Positions 27,218 through 36,092 of a stretch of 64,000 bases of DNA are shown here, one piece after another (within the stretch, counting starts at the first letter, position 1; each line of letters begins with the position of its first letter). The notes under the pieces are model-generated. The model worked only from the letters and a program-made list of their open reading frames with translations. It did no database searches and had not been told where the DNA came from. The position numbers and the translations under genes are program-made. The stretch is from Microbacterium horticulturae (GTDB taxonomy: Bacteria; Actinomycetota; Actinomycetes; Actinomycetales; Microbacteriaceae), in the NCBI RefSeq assembly GCF_029094505.1, contig NZ_CP119108.1, positions 2,046,001 to 2,110,000 of the forward strand, read 5' to 3'.

Positions 27218-28444
27218 TCAGTCTTCGACGACTTCGAGGTCGAAACCGGCCCCGCGCAGCGTGTCGATGACGAGCGCGCGGTGCTCGGCCCCGCGCGTCT
27301 CAACGCTCAGCTGCAGGACCACCTCGCTGATCTGCAGTCCTTGACCGTGCCGCGTGTGGAGCACCTCGATGACGTTCGCGCCGGCCTGGGCGAGCAGCTC
27401 CGAGACGAGCGCGAGCTGGCCGGGGCGATCGGGCAGCGGGATGCGCAGGGACATGTACCGGTCGGACGCCGCGAGCCCGTGTGCGACCACGCGCTGCAGC
27501 AGCAACGGGTCGATGTTGCCGCCCGACAGGATCGTCGCCGTCGTGCCCGATGCCTCGATCTTGCCGGCGAGGATCGCCGCGACGCCGACTGCTCCCGCGG
27601 GCTCGACGACCTGCTTGGCGCGTTCCAGGAGCACGAGCAGGGCACGGGCGATGTCGTCCTCGGTCACGGTGACGACCTCGTCGACGAGCTCGCGCACGAG
27701 ATCGAACGTGATGTCGCCCGGGCGTGCGACCGCGATACCGTCTGCGATCGTGGGAGTCGTGGCGACCTCCAGCGGGTGTCCCGCGGCCAGAGAAGGCGGA
27801 TAGGCGGCGGAATTGGCCGCCTGGACGCCGATCACCCGTACCGTGCGCCCCTCGGCGGCTGCGCGCGCTTTCACGGCCGCGGCGACGCCGGAGATCAGCC
27901 CGCCCCCGCCGATGCCGACGATCACGGTGTCGAGGTCGGGCAGGGCGTCCCACAGCTCGAGGCCCAGCGTGCCCTGTCCGGTGATCACGTCGAGATGATC
28001 GTACGGGTGGATGAGCACCGCGCCGGTGCGCTCGGCGAACTCCGCGGCGAGCCGCAGCGGCGTCTCGACGGTGGTCCCCTCGAGCACGACGTCGGCACCG
28101 TAACCGCGGGTGGCCAGGAGCTTGGGCACCGGCACGCCCAGCGGCATGAAGATCGTGGCGGCGATCCCGAGCTGCTGCGCGGCGAGGGCGACGCCCTGCG
28201 CGTGATTGCCGGCAGAGGCCGCCACGACCCCGCGCGCGCGTTCCTCTGCGGTCAGCCGCGAGAGTCGGTAACTGGCGCCGCGCACCTTGAAGGAGCCGGT
28301 CCGCTGCAGGTTCTCGAGTTTCAGATGCACGGGCACGCCGAGCAGTTCCGACAGGTAGAGCGACTGATCGATCGGCGTTTCGGCGATCACCCCCCTCAGC
28401 GCCGAAGCTGCGTCTTCGAAGTCGGCGAGGGTGAGTGCACTCAT
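27218..28444 (-). CDS. ilvA: Threonine ammonia-lyase with C-terminal ACT domain
   Basis: 408 residues from the ATG at 28444, overlapping the stop of the upstream AI-2E gene (ATGA). PLP Lys is in LENLQRTGSFKVRGASYRL near 44-62; the phosphate loop is VGIGGGGLISGVAAAV near 178-193; the final catalytic part has TILSGGNIDPLLL. The last 75 residues form an ACT-like domain (PDRPGQLALVSELLAQAGANV). This layout is typical of the shorter catabolic/biosynthetic TdcB-IlvA type, deaminating threonine to 2-oxobutanoate. Confidence 0.93.
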   Translation of the reverse strand: MSALTLADFEDAASALRGVIAETPIDQSLYLSELLGVPVHLKLENLQRTGSFKVRGASYRLSRLTAEERARGVVAASAGNHAQGVALAAQQLGIAATIFMPLGVPVPKLLATRGYGADVVLEGTTVETPLRLAAEFAERTGAVLIHPYDHLDVITGQGTLGLELWDALPDLDTVIVGIGGGGLISGVAAAVKARAAAEGRTVRVIGVQAANSAAYPPSLAAGHPLEVATTPTIADGIAVARPGDITFDLVRELVDEVVTVTEDDIARALLVLLERAKQVVEPAGAVGVAAILAGKIEASGTTATILSGGNIDPLLLQRVVAHGLAASDRYMSLRIPLPDRPGQLALVSELLAQAGANVIEVLHTRHGQGLQISEVVLQLSVETRGAEHRALVIDTLRGAGFDLEVVED

Positions 28445-29628
28445 GCGCTGCCTTTCCTGGTGCGGGGCACCGTGTTCCAGATGAGATCGACGTCTTCGAG
28501 GGCGGCATCGCCCTTCCATGCCTTGTGACTGAGGTACACGGCGACGACGTTGATGAACGCCGCGAGCGGCACCGCGAACAGCGCACCCGGAATTCCCGCG
28601 ATCATGGCGCCGCCGGCCACCACGAGCACGACCGCCAGCGGATGCACCTTGACCGCCGAGCCCATGACCACCGGCTGGAGCACATGCCCTTCCAGTTGCT
28701 GCACGCCGAGCACGACCACCAGCATCCACAACGCTATCCACCAGCCGTTGTAGACCAGCGCGAGGAAGACGGCCAGGATCCCGGTGACGACGGCCCCGAC
28801 GATGGGGACGAACGAACCGAGGAAGACGAGGACGGCCACCGGAACCGCCAGCGGCACACCGAGCAGGAATGCGCCCAGCCCGATGCCGACAGCGTCGATG
28901 GTCGCGACGAGAAGCTGCGTGCGCGCGTAGTTCACGAGCGTGTTCCACCCGGCGCGCCCCGCGCCGTCGATGGCCACGCGCGCCTGCTTCGGGAACAGCC
29001 GCACGGTCCACCGCCAGATGCCGGCGCCGTCGGTGAGCAGGCAGAGGAGGATGAACACCGAGAGCACGAAGCCGGTGCCGATGTGCCCGACGGTGCTGCC
29101 GATGGCCAGCGCCCCCGACCAGAGCAGATCGGCCTGCTGCTGCAGGAACTGCCCGAGCTGATGCAGCATGTCGTCGATCTGCGCTTCGGTGAGTCCCAGC
29201 GGCCCGGTCACGAGGCCCTGGCGCAGGGAATCGATGGCACCCGCCGTCCGCTCTCGCACCGATGCCCACTGCGCCCCGATCTGCCAGCCCACGAGCCACA
29301 TGAGCCCGGCGACGATGGCCAGCGTGCCGATCACGGAGATCACGATCGCCGGCACCTTGGGCACCCGGTGACGCAGCATGAACGCGAATGCCGGCCACAG
29401 CAGCGCCGTGACGAGGATCGCGACCAGTAGCGGGATGACCAGGAGCTTCAGTTCGATGATCAGCCAGATCCCGAGCGCCAGTGCCGCGGCCACCACGAGC
29501 AGTCGCCACGCGAAGGCGGCGGCGATGCGCAGTCCGCTCGGGACTGTCGCACTCGACTCGGTGCTCACGATGCGCTGCATCAAGGCCTCGCGCAGCGAGG
29601 GCCGCGGGGTGCCGTCGGACTGTGCCAC
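28441..29628 (-). CDS. AI-2E family transporter (paralogue 1)
   Basis: 395 residues with about eight membrane helices. A membrane pair near 25-70 (ALALGIWLIIELKLLVIPLLVA), a soluble helical segment near 110-165 and the conserved C-terminal block VFLGSFVPIVGAVVTGILAV then GHVLQPVVMGSAVKVHPLAVVL mark the family. Members export AI-2-like compounds or, in some cases, work as Na/H or other transporters. A second copy is at 38280. The ilvA start overlaps its stop. Confidence 0.9.
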   Translation of the reverse strand: MAQSDGTPRPSLREALMQRIVSTESSATVPSGLRIAAAFAWRLLVVAAALALGIWLIIELKLLVIPLLVAILVTALLWPAFAFMLRHRVPKVPAIVISVIGTLAIVAGLMWLVGWQIGAQWASVRERTAGAIDSLRQGLVTGPLGLTEAQIDDMLHQLGQFLQQQADLLWSGALAIGSTVGHIGTGFVLSVFILLCLLTDGAGIWRWTVRLFPKQARVAIDGAGRAGWNTLVNYARTQLLVATIDAVGIGLGAFLLGVPLAVPVAVLVFLGSFVPIVGAVVTGILAVFLALVYNGWWIALWMLVVVLGVQQLEGHVLQPVVMGSAVKVHPLAVVLVVAGGAMIAGIPGALFAVPLAAFINVVAVYLSHKAWKGDAALEDVDLIWNTVPRTRKGSA

Positions 29629-29690
29629 CCGGCCAGTCTATGGCCGCGCACGACAGGAGACCTGGTCGGCGCGGCGGGTAGCGTGATCAT

Positions 29691-30602
29691 GTGAAGACCC
29701 GCACCGTCATCGCGCTGACCGCAACCGCGGCGGTCGTCGTTGCGGGCGCTGCTGTCGCCGGATGGTGGATGCTGCGTCCGCCGTCGCTGCAGGATACGGC
29801 CGAGCAGTACCTGCATGCTCTGGAGACCGGCGACGCCGACACTCTCGATTCGATGATGGAGGGCGCCTCGCTGTCCGCTGACGAGCGGGCCCGCATCGGC
29901 GACGCGTTCCAGGGCGCTTCTGCTCACATCACGCATGCTCGGATTGAAACGATCCGCGACGACGGGAGCGTGCGCGCCACCGCGCGTCTGGCGGGCGACG
30001 AGGTCACCGTGGGCTTCCTGCTCGCCCGCCACGGCCGGGACTACCGTCTGAACGGAGACTTCCTCGGCACCCTCACCGTCACGCCCACTCTCGGCGACGC
30101 CGTCCGGGTGGGGAGGGCGACGACCCCCGCCGGTGAACCGGTCATGCTCCTGCCCGCCGAGTATCAGATCACGCCGCTGCCCGATGATCTGCTCTCTGGC
30201 CGGTCCCACGTCGCGGTGACGAACGCGACGCCGGTCACCGCGAAGCTGCAGGTGTCGTTCGCCGCCGGCGCGACGGACAGGGCGCAACAACAGCTGGCGA
30301 CGTATGAGGACCGCTGCGCGGCATCCACCGCCGTCGTCCCTGCGCACTGCGGACTGCGAGTGCCCTGGGCGGCCGACCTGCGCACCCTCGAGCGACTCGA
30401 TTTCCGTATCGATCGACGTCCCGCCGTGAGGCTGGCCAGGGACGGCAGCACGTTCGCGGCCACGGGTGGGCGGATCACGGCCACGGCCCGGGGCGAGGCC
30501 TGGGACGGGGCATCCCGCACCATCACCTATCGCACCGACGACTGGGCGCTGCGCGGTCGCATCGTCTTCGACGGCACGACGATGTCACTGCACGTGGACT
30601 AG
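29691..30602 (+). CDS. Exported protein of unknown function
   Basis: 303 residues from a GTG. The N-terminus is a signal anchor (VIALTATAAVVVAGAAVAGWWML). Residues 31-110 have the pattern of a DUF4878/NTF2-like lumazine-binding-type fold (TAEQYLHALETGDADTLDSMM, ARLAGDEVTVGFLLARHGRDYRL). The remainder is beta-rich with two cysteines (YEDRCA and PAHCGL) that might form a disulfide outside the cell. No firm family. Confidence 0.6.
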   Translation: MKTRTVIALTATAAVVVAGAAVAGWWMLRPPSLQDTAEQYLHALETGDADTLDSMMEGASLSADERARIGDAFQGASAHITHARIETIRDDGSVRATARLAGDEVTVGFLLARHGRDYRLNGDFLGTLTVTPTLGDAVRVGRATTPAGEPVMLLPAEYQITPLPDDLLSGRSHVAVTNATPVTAKLQVSFAAGATDRAQQQLATYEDRCAASTAVVPAHCGLRVPWAADLRTLERLDFRIDRRPAVRLARDGSTFAATGGRITATARGEAWDGASRTITYRTDDWALRGRIVFDGTTMSLHVD

Positions 30603-31495
30603 AAGCCGCCGCCCATCGTGTGCAGGCGCTCGATCCGGTCGGGGATCGGCGGGTGCGTGGAGAACATCCGCTGCAGAGCGTTGGGTCGGAGCGGATCGGC
30701 GATCCACAGATGCGCCATCGAGGTGTTGGCCTTCTGCAGCGGACGGCCATGGGTCTGCAGCTTGTTCAGCGCCGAGGCCAAGCCGTCGGGGTCGCGCGTG
30801 GTCATCGCGCTCGTGGCGTCGGCGAGGTACTCCCGCTGACGCGAGATCGCCGCCTGCACGACGCCCGCGAGCAGTGGGGCGACGATGGCCGCGACGATGC
30901 CGAGCAGCAGGAAGATGAGCTGCGCCTGCCCCCCGCCCCCGTTGTTGTTGCGACGTCCACCGCCGAAGAACGTCATCCGCAGCAGGATGTCGGCGATGAT
31001 GCCGACGGCGACGACGAGGCCGAAGACGATCATCGAGACCCGGATGTCGTAGTTTCGGATGTGCCCGAGCTCATGTGCGAGAACGCCCTCGAGCTCGCGA
31101 TCGGTCATGATCTCGAACAGGCTCGTCGTCACCGTGATCGCCGCGTGTTCGGGGTCGCGCCCCGTCGCGAACGCATTGGGCGCGGGATCTTCGACGACGT
31201 AGAGCCTCGGCATCGGGGTCCCCGTCGTGATGCAGAGGTTCTCGACGAGCCGGTAGTACCGGGGAGCACTCTGCTTGTCGACCTCGAAGGCTCCCGACAG
31301 CGCGATGGCCTGCCGGTCGGCGTTGAAATACTGCACCGTCGCGTACCCGCCTGCGAACAACAGGATGAAGGCGGTGATCCACCAGTTGTTGCCTGCCAGC
31401 CATCCGATGAGAGCACCGAGCAGCCCGAGCAGGATGACGAAGGCGATGAGGATGAACCACGTGTTGCGCTTGTTGCGCGCGATCGCCGAGTACAA
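30599..31495 (-). CDS. htpX: HtpX-like M48 family zinc metalloprotease
   Basis: 298 residues. Two N-terminal membrane helices near 15-55, then a protease domain with VVEDPAPNAFATGRDP, the zinc motif LAHELGHIRNYD near 139-150, two more membrane helices, and the third ligand in SRQREYLADATSAMTT. The C-terminus MFSTHPPIPDRIERLHTMG is typical. HtpX degrades damaged membrane proteins. It follows the lemA gene after 11 bases; this pairing is frequent in bacteria. Confidence 0.93.
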   Translation of the reverse strand: MYSAIARNKRNTWFILIAFVILLGLLGALIGWLAGNNWWITAFILLFAGGYATVQYFNADRQAIALSGAFEVDKQSAPRYYRLVENLCITTGTPMPRLYVVEDPAPNAFATGRDPEHAAITVTTSLFEIMTDRELEGVLAHELGHIRNYDIRVSMIVFGLVVAVGIIADILLRMTFFGGGRRNNNGGGGQAQLIFLLLGIVAAIVAPLLAGVVQAAISRQREYLADATSAMTTRDPDGLASALNKLQTHGRPLQKANTSMAHLWIADPLRPNALQRMFSTHPPIPDRIERLHTMGGGF

Positions 31496-31506
31496 CGGTC
31501 AGAAGG

Positions 31507-32073
31507 TCAGAATTGGACCCTGGGCGGCTCGGCGATGGCCGCACCGTCGACGACCTCGAAGAACTCGCGTTCGTTGAAGCCGAGGTTGCGCGCGAACAGA
31601 TTGTTCGGGAACACCTTGATCTTCGTGTTCAACTCGCGCACTCCGCCGTTGTAGAACCGACGCGACGCTTGAATCTTGTCTTCGGTGTCGACGATGTTCT
31701 GCTGCAGCTGGAGGAAGTTCTGGCTCGCCTGCAGCTGCGGGTAGGCCTCGGCGACCGCGAAGATCGACTTCAGCGCCTGCTGCATGTGCCCCTCGGCGAC
31801 GCCCGCATCGGCGGGACCCGACGCGTTCAGCGTCTCCGCGCGCGCCTGCGTGACGTTCTCGAACACGGCCTTCTCGTGGGCCGCATACCCCTTCACCGCC
31901 TCGATGAGGTTCGGCAACAGGTCTGCACGACGCTTGAGCTGCACCGTGATGTCGCTCCAGGCCTCATCGACGCGCACGTTCAACTGCACGAGGGAGTTGT
32001 AGGTGGCCCACAGGTAGATCCCGATGATGAGGATCACTGCGACGACGACGATTACCGGGATCAGCCATTCCAT
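31507..32073 (-). CDS. lemA: LemA family protein
   Basis: 188 residues. N-terminal membrane anchor (LIPVIVVVAVILIIGIYLWATYNSL) and a helical body with VRVDEAWSDITVQLKRRADLLPNLIEAVKGYA and QLQQNIVDTEDKIQASRRFYN split over helices. C-terminal PNNLFARNLGFNEREFFE is characteristic. The fold is an antiparallel helical bundle outside or at the membrane. It is upstream of the HtpX-like protease and likely works with it in envelope quality control. Confidence 0.94.
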   Translation of the reverse strand: MEWLIPVIVVVAVILIIGIYLWATYNSLVQLNVRVDEAWSDITVQLKRRADLLPNLIEAVKGYAAHEKAVFENVTQARAETLNASGPADAGVAEGHMQQALKSIFAVAEAYPQLQASQNFLQLQQNIVDTEDKIQASRRFYNGGVRELNTKIKVFPNNLFARNLGFNEREFFEVVDGAAIAEPPRVQF

Positions 32074-32155
32074 TGCAGGGAACTCTCCGTTCGATTTGTC
32101 CCATCCTAACCGGGGGCCACGAACCGGCCGGCACGGCCGGGGGTACTCTCAGCCG

Positions 32156-33469
32156 TTACTCACCGAGGACACGGTGGAGATAAGAGTTCTCGAACCGTCG
32201 GTCGGGGTCGAGGCGATCCCGCAGCGCGACGAAGTCGTCGAAACGCGGGTACCGATCGCGCAGGACGCGCGCATCGAGGGTGTGCATCTTTCCCCAGTGC
32301 GGGCGCCCGCCCAGCTCGAGCATGATCTGCTCGACGGCTTCGAAGTAGTCGCTGGGGTTCTCGCGCCAATACCGGTGCACGGCGATGTAGGCGCTGTCAC
32401 GGCCGTAGGCGGTCGACAGCCACAGATCGTCGGCTGCGGCGAAGCGCACCTCGACGGGGAACGAGATCCGCCATCCCTGCTCATCGATCAGCGCGCGCAG
32501 CCGATCGAAGGCGGTTCGCACGTTCTCGGCCGGCAGGGCGTACTCCATCTCGCGGAAACGGACCCCGCGGTGCTGCGTCAACACGCGGTCCGACCAGTCG
32601 GTGTACTCCCGGTCTCCGGTCAGCGTGACCGCGAGCCGCGAGAATGACGGCACGACGGCCGGCACGGCGGTGCCGACCGCGCAGACAGCGCCGTACACGG
32701 CGTTCGAGAGCAGTTCTTCGTCCACCCACTTCGCCATTGCCGGAAGGGGATGCCGCGGTGCGGTCCTGGGCAGCCGGGTATTCGTCTTGGTCAGCCCGAC
32801 GTCGGTGTGCGGGAACCAGTAGAACTCGAAATGGTCGGCGTCAGCGCTGCGTGCCGGAATCGAGTCGAGTACCTCTGCGAGCGGCCCCGGCTCGTCCACG
32901 GCGTGCAGCACGAAGGCCGGCACGCACTGGAGCGTGACCTCGACGAGGACGCCGAGGGCGCCCAAGCCCAGCGCCACCGCGGGCAGCAGCTCGGGTTCAT
33001 GCTCGTCGTCGACGGTGAGCAGCTCGCCATCCGCGGTCACAAGCACGGCCCCCACCACCTGAGTGGCGATGCCGCCGAACCGCGCGCCGGTGCCGTGCGT
33101 GCCCGTCGAGATGGCGCCCGCGATCGTCTGCCGGTCGATGTCGCCGAGGTTCTCCATCGCGAGCCCGTAGGGGCGCAACAGCGCCGGGATGCTGTACAGG
33201 TGGGTGCCGGCACGCAGTGTCACTTGCTCCCGCTCGCGGTCGACCCGGACGACCCCTGACAGGTCACGCAGGTCGAGCAGCACTCCCGGCGCCGCGGCGA
33301 TGCCGGTGAAACTGTGCCCGGCGCCGACCGCCTTGACCGCCAGCCCCACCCGCGCCGCCGACTGCACCGCGCGGCGCACCGCGTCGGTGCTGTTCGGATA
33401 TTCCACCCGCTGCGGCCGGATGCGTGCCGATCGTCCCCAGTTGCGCCATTCGCCGCCCGGTCGAGTCAC
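32156..33469 (-). CDS. D-arabinono-1,4-lactone oxidase-like FAD oxidoreductase
   Basis: 437 residues from a GTG at 33469 that overlaps the upstream gene stop (GTGA). The N-terminal PCMH FAD domain has KAVGAGHSFTGIAAAPG near 47-63, GAISTGTHGTGARFGG near 124-139 and VGAVLVTADGELL. The ALO domain ends with HWGKMHTLDA and FVALRDRLDPDRRFEN. Enzymes of this group oxidise sugar acids, lactones or alditols using O2 or another acceptor. Coupling to the PLP aldolase/deaminase gene at 33466 is a recurring pair in actinobacteria as I recall it. Confidence 0.88.
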   Translation of the reverse strand: MTRPGGEWRNWGRSARIRPQRVEYPNSTDAVRRAVQSAARVGLAVKAVGAGHSFTGIAAAPGVLLDLRDLSGVVRVDREREQVTLRAGTHLYSIPALLRPYGLAMENLGDIDRQTIAGAISTGTHGTGARFGGIATQVVGAVLVTADGELLTVDDEHEPELLPAVALGLGALGVLVEVTLQCVPAFVLHAVDEPGPLAEVLDSIPARSADADHFEFYWFPHTDVGLTKTNTRLPRTAPRHPLPAMAKWVDEELLSNAVYGAVCAVGTAVPAVVPSFSRLAVTLTGDREYTDWSDRVLTQHRGVRFREMEYALPAENVRTAFDRLRALIDEQGWRISFPVEVRFAAADDLWLSTAYGRDSAYIAVHRYWRENPSDYFEAVEQIMLELGGRPHWGKMHTLDARVLRDRYPRFDDFVALRDRLDPDRRFENSYLHRVLGE

Positions 33470-34701
33470 AGAAAGGCCCTTCCTTCCCCGCGGTAGGTCA
33501 GCGCTTCGCCGACGACGCGATCCGCTTCGATGAGGTGATACGCGTTGACGCGCTCCGCGAGCTCCCCGCTCTTGGAATGGCGGAACCACACCCGGTCGCC
33601 GACGCGCAGCGAACGCGCAGCCTCACCCTGCAGAGGTGTCTGCACTTCACCGGCGCCCTCGCGGCCCAGCGTGCGCAGACCCTGCGGCCACACCGGCAGC
33701 GGCTGCCGGGACGCGACCGGGGGCCCCGACGCTATCCACCCGCCACCGAGCACCGTCGCAATGGACTCCGTGGGCCTGCGGACGACCTCGAGCGAGAAGG
33801 CGGCCGCCGGTGCCGGATCGAAAATGCGGTAGCGGTCGAAGAGATGCCCGGCGAGCAGGCCGCTGCCGGCGGTGACTTCGGTGACAGCCTGGTCGGACGC
33901 CGTCAGCTCCAGAGAACCCGTTCCGCCGCCGTTGACGAACTCAAGCGACGCTATCTCACGGAGCGCACCCACGATCCGGGCGCGGCGCGCGAGCAGCTCC
34001 TCAGCCGACCGGCGTTGCATCCAGCGGATCACAGGGTCGGACGCGCCGTCCTTGTCGGGTTGCCCGGCGATCTGTGCCTCGTACATCATCAGACCGACGA
34101 GGGCGAAACCATCCCGTCCGACGATCGCACGCGCCAGCGTCGCGACCTCGGCAACCTCGTGCACCGGCGAGCGCCGGACGCCGATGTGGCCCAGGCCGGG
34201 TGCGCGCCACGACGCGTCGGCGTCGATGCACAACCGCAAGCGCGCCCGCCTTCCCGGTGCGGCAACCGCGTCCACGAGGTCGAGCTGATCGAGGCTGTCG
34301 ACCATGAGGGTGATCCGGGATGCGGCATCCTCATCCGCACACAGCCGCGCGATGGCCGCGCGATCCGCGGTCGGATAGCCGACGACGATGTCATCGTGCC
34401 CGGTCTGGGCCAGCCAGAGCGCCTCGGGCAGGGTGAAGGCGAGGATGCCGCGGTATCCCGACAGCGCGAGGGTCGCGTCGAGCACCTCGCGCACACGCAC
34501 GGACTTGCTCGCCACGCGGATCGGTACGCCGCCGGCGCGTACGACCATGTCAAGAGCGTTGTAGCGCAGCGCGGCGACGTTGATGGCGGCGACAGCGCCG
34601 GAGAGGTCGGAGACGGCATCCGTCATCGCACGCCAGTACGGCGCGGGGTCGTCCCACGGTCGGGCGGCGGTGTCGGGTGCCGCGAGCAGGTCGAGGCTCA
34701 T
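33466..34701 (-). CDS. Amino acid deaminase/aldolase (alanine-racemase-fold PLP enzyme)
   Basis: 411 residues from the ATG at 34701. N-terminal TIM barrel with PLP Lys in VPIRVASKSVRVREVL near 58-73; glycine-rich EFVNGGGTGSLELT near 240-253 binds the phosphate; the C-terminal beta domain has WFRHSKSGELAERVNAYHLIE. This resembles D-threonine aldolase and D-serine deaminase-like proteins. Its substrate is unknown; a beta-hydroxy amino acid would be cleaved to an aldehyde that a partner oxidase could not obviously use, so the pairing is not explained. Confidence 0.85.
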   Translation of the reverse strand: MSLDLLAAPDTAARPWDDPAPYWRAMTDAVSDLSGAVAAINVAALRYNALDMVVRAGGVPIRVASKSVRVREVLDATLALSGYRGILAFTLPEALWLAQTGHDDIVVGYPTADRAAIARLCADEDAASRITLMVDSLDQLDLVDAVAAPGRRARLRLCIDADASWRAPGLGHIGVRRSPVHEVAEVATLARAIVGRDGFALVGLMMYEAQIAGQPDKDGASDPVIRWMQRRSAEELLARRARIVGALREIASLEFVNGGGTGSLELTASDQAVTEVTAGSGLLAGHLFDRYRIFDPAPAAAFSLEVVRRPTESIATVLGGGWIASGPPVASRQPLPVWPQGLRTLGREGAGEVQTPLQGEAARSLRVGDRVWFRHSKSGELAERVNAYHLIEADRVVGEALTYRGEGRAFL

Positions 34702-34763
34702 CGGTTCGGGCTCCTTCGCGCTTCGACGTCCCGTCCAGCATAGAACGGCTGCCGACCCTCCGA

Positions 34764-36092
34764 TCACACCTCCGCGGGGGTCTGCTCCGCGATGCTCTCG
34801 CGTGCGGTCTTCGCCCACGACGTGCGCCCGGCGAGCTGTCGGATCAGTGCGACCGCGAGTACCGGGAACACGATCCAGGCATACACGAGGTACGGAATCA
34901 CCAGGATCACCGCCAACGGCGCCGTGTACCAGCGCCCCGCACGCATCAGCATCGTGATCAGCCCGGGTCCGAAGGCCAGCATCGCGAAGAGGAGGATCAC
35001 CCACCACATCGACGATTCGTACGGTGAGATACCCAGCGTCCACAGGACGATGGCCGTGACGAAGGCGACGCCGGTGACCAGCTGCAGCGCGGGCGTGAGC
35101 AGGTAAAAGACGCAGTCCATCAGTCCGAAGAGTTTCAACGAGGGACGCCCGACTCCGCGCAACAGAGACAGCGCCTGCCAGTTGCCCTGTGCCCACCGCA
35201 CCCTCTGCCGGTACAGCCGCCGCAGCGAGTTGAGCCCCTGCTGGCGCACCCGTGCGCTGTTGTTCTGCGTGCCCCGCCAGCCCGCCTGGATCATGCGCAC
35301 GCCCAGGTCCTGATCCTCGGTGAGGCGATCGCGCCATGGCCCGCGCCCGTCGTCGACGGCGCGGAGCGCGGCCAACCGCGTGAACTGACCATTCCCGCCC
35401 ATGTTCGCTGTGCCCCACCACGACCGGCCGGCTTGGAACACGCGCCCGAACGACGAGAATTCGACGTCTTGCGCCCAGGTGAGCGGGGTGCGCCGGTTGT
35501 AGATCTCGACGAGCAGCTGGGTGCCGCCGACACGGGGGTCGCTGAAGTCCAGGCTGACGGCGGTCGGCGCGTGTGCGTCGACGCGGCCGTCGGCGTCGAC
35601 CACCGCCACGATCACGTCGTCGTCGCCCCATCCTCTGAACGACGGCTCGGCGAGCACGCGCTCGCGCAGGTGCTGGTAGGCCGCGTTCAGGGCGGCCGCC
35701 TTTCCGACACGCGCATCCGGTGCCGTACGGGCGAGTACGCGCAGTCGCGGGTCGTCGAGGCCGGCCAGAATGCGCGCGGTGTCGTCGTCGGACCCGTCGT
35801 CGATGACGAGGAAGACCGCGTGCGTCGCCTCGGTCGTGCATAGCCTCGAGACGCTGTCGGCGATCGTGACCTCCTCGTTGAGCGCAGGCACGAGGAACAC
35901 CCAGAGGAACTCGCTCTCATCGCGCAGACCGTGCGCCCCCACCCGCCGACGCGCGAGCTGCCGGTAGCGCGCCGCCACGACGAGCAGCGTGATCAGGGAC
36001 ACCGCCGAAGAGACGATCACAACCAGGACGATCCAGTCGAGCACCTGGCTCCAGACCGGTGCGTTCCCATAGAGATCGAGCATCGGGCTCAT
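34764..36092 (-). CDS. Glycosyltransferase family 2 membrane protein
   Basis: 442 residues; ATG at 36092 overlaps the wecB stop (ATGA). One N-terminal helix near 20-40, then a GT2 catalytic domain: FLVPALNEEVTIADSV near 59-74, LVIDDGSDDDTARIL near 90-104, VVDADGRVDAHAP near 155-167, LTEDQDLGVRMIQ and the QxxRW motif in RQRVRWAQGNW. About four C-terminal helices follow. This is the processive synthase architecture (cellulose, hyaluronan or poly-GlcNAc type). With WecB next to it, an amino-sugar polysaccharide is a reasonable guess. Confidence 0.88.
   Translation of the reverse strand: MSPMLDLYGNAPVWSQVLDWIVLVVIVSSAVSLITLLVVAARYRQLARRRVGAHGLRDESEFLWVFLVPALNEEVTIADSVSRLCTTEATHAVFLVIDDGSDDDTARILAGLDDPRLRVLARTAPDARVGKAAALNAAYQHLRERVLAEPSFRGWGDDDVIVAVVDADGRVDAHAPTAVSLDFSDPRVGGTQLLVEIYNRRTPLTWAQDVEFSSFGRVFQAGRSWWGTANMGGNGQFTRLAALRAVDDGRGPWRDRLTEDQDLGVRMIQAGWRGTQNNSARVRQQGLNSLRRLYRQRVRWAQGNWQALSLLRGVGRPSLKLFGLMDCVFYLLTPALQLVTGVAFVTAIVLWTLGISPYESSMWWVILLFAMLAFGPGLITMLMRAGRWYTAPLAVILVIPYLVYAWIVFPVLAVALIRQLAGRTSWAKTARESIAEQTPAEV

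Noticed and set aside
27218..29509. A 763-codon open frame that seems to fuse threonine deaminase to a long basic N-terminal region
   Set aside because: The upstream part is an alternate frame of the AI-2E gene, rich in Arg, Ala and Gly. The real ilvA start is the ATG at 28444 in an ATGA overlap.
33466..35841. Long open frame joining the aldolase to an Arg-rich upstream segment
   Set aside because: The extra part is the antisense or out-of-frame shadow of the GT2 gene. A normal start exists at 34701.
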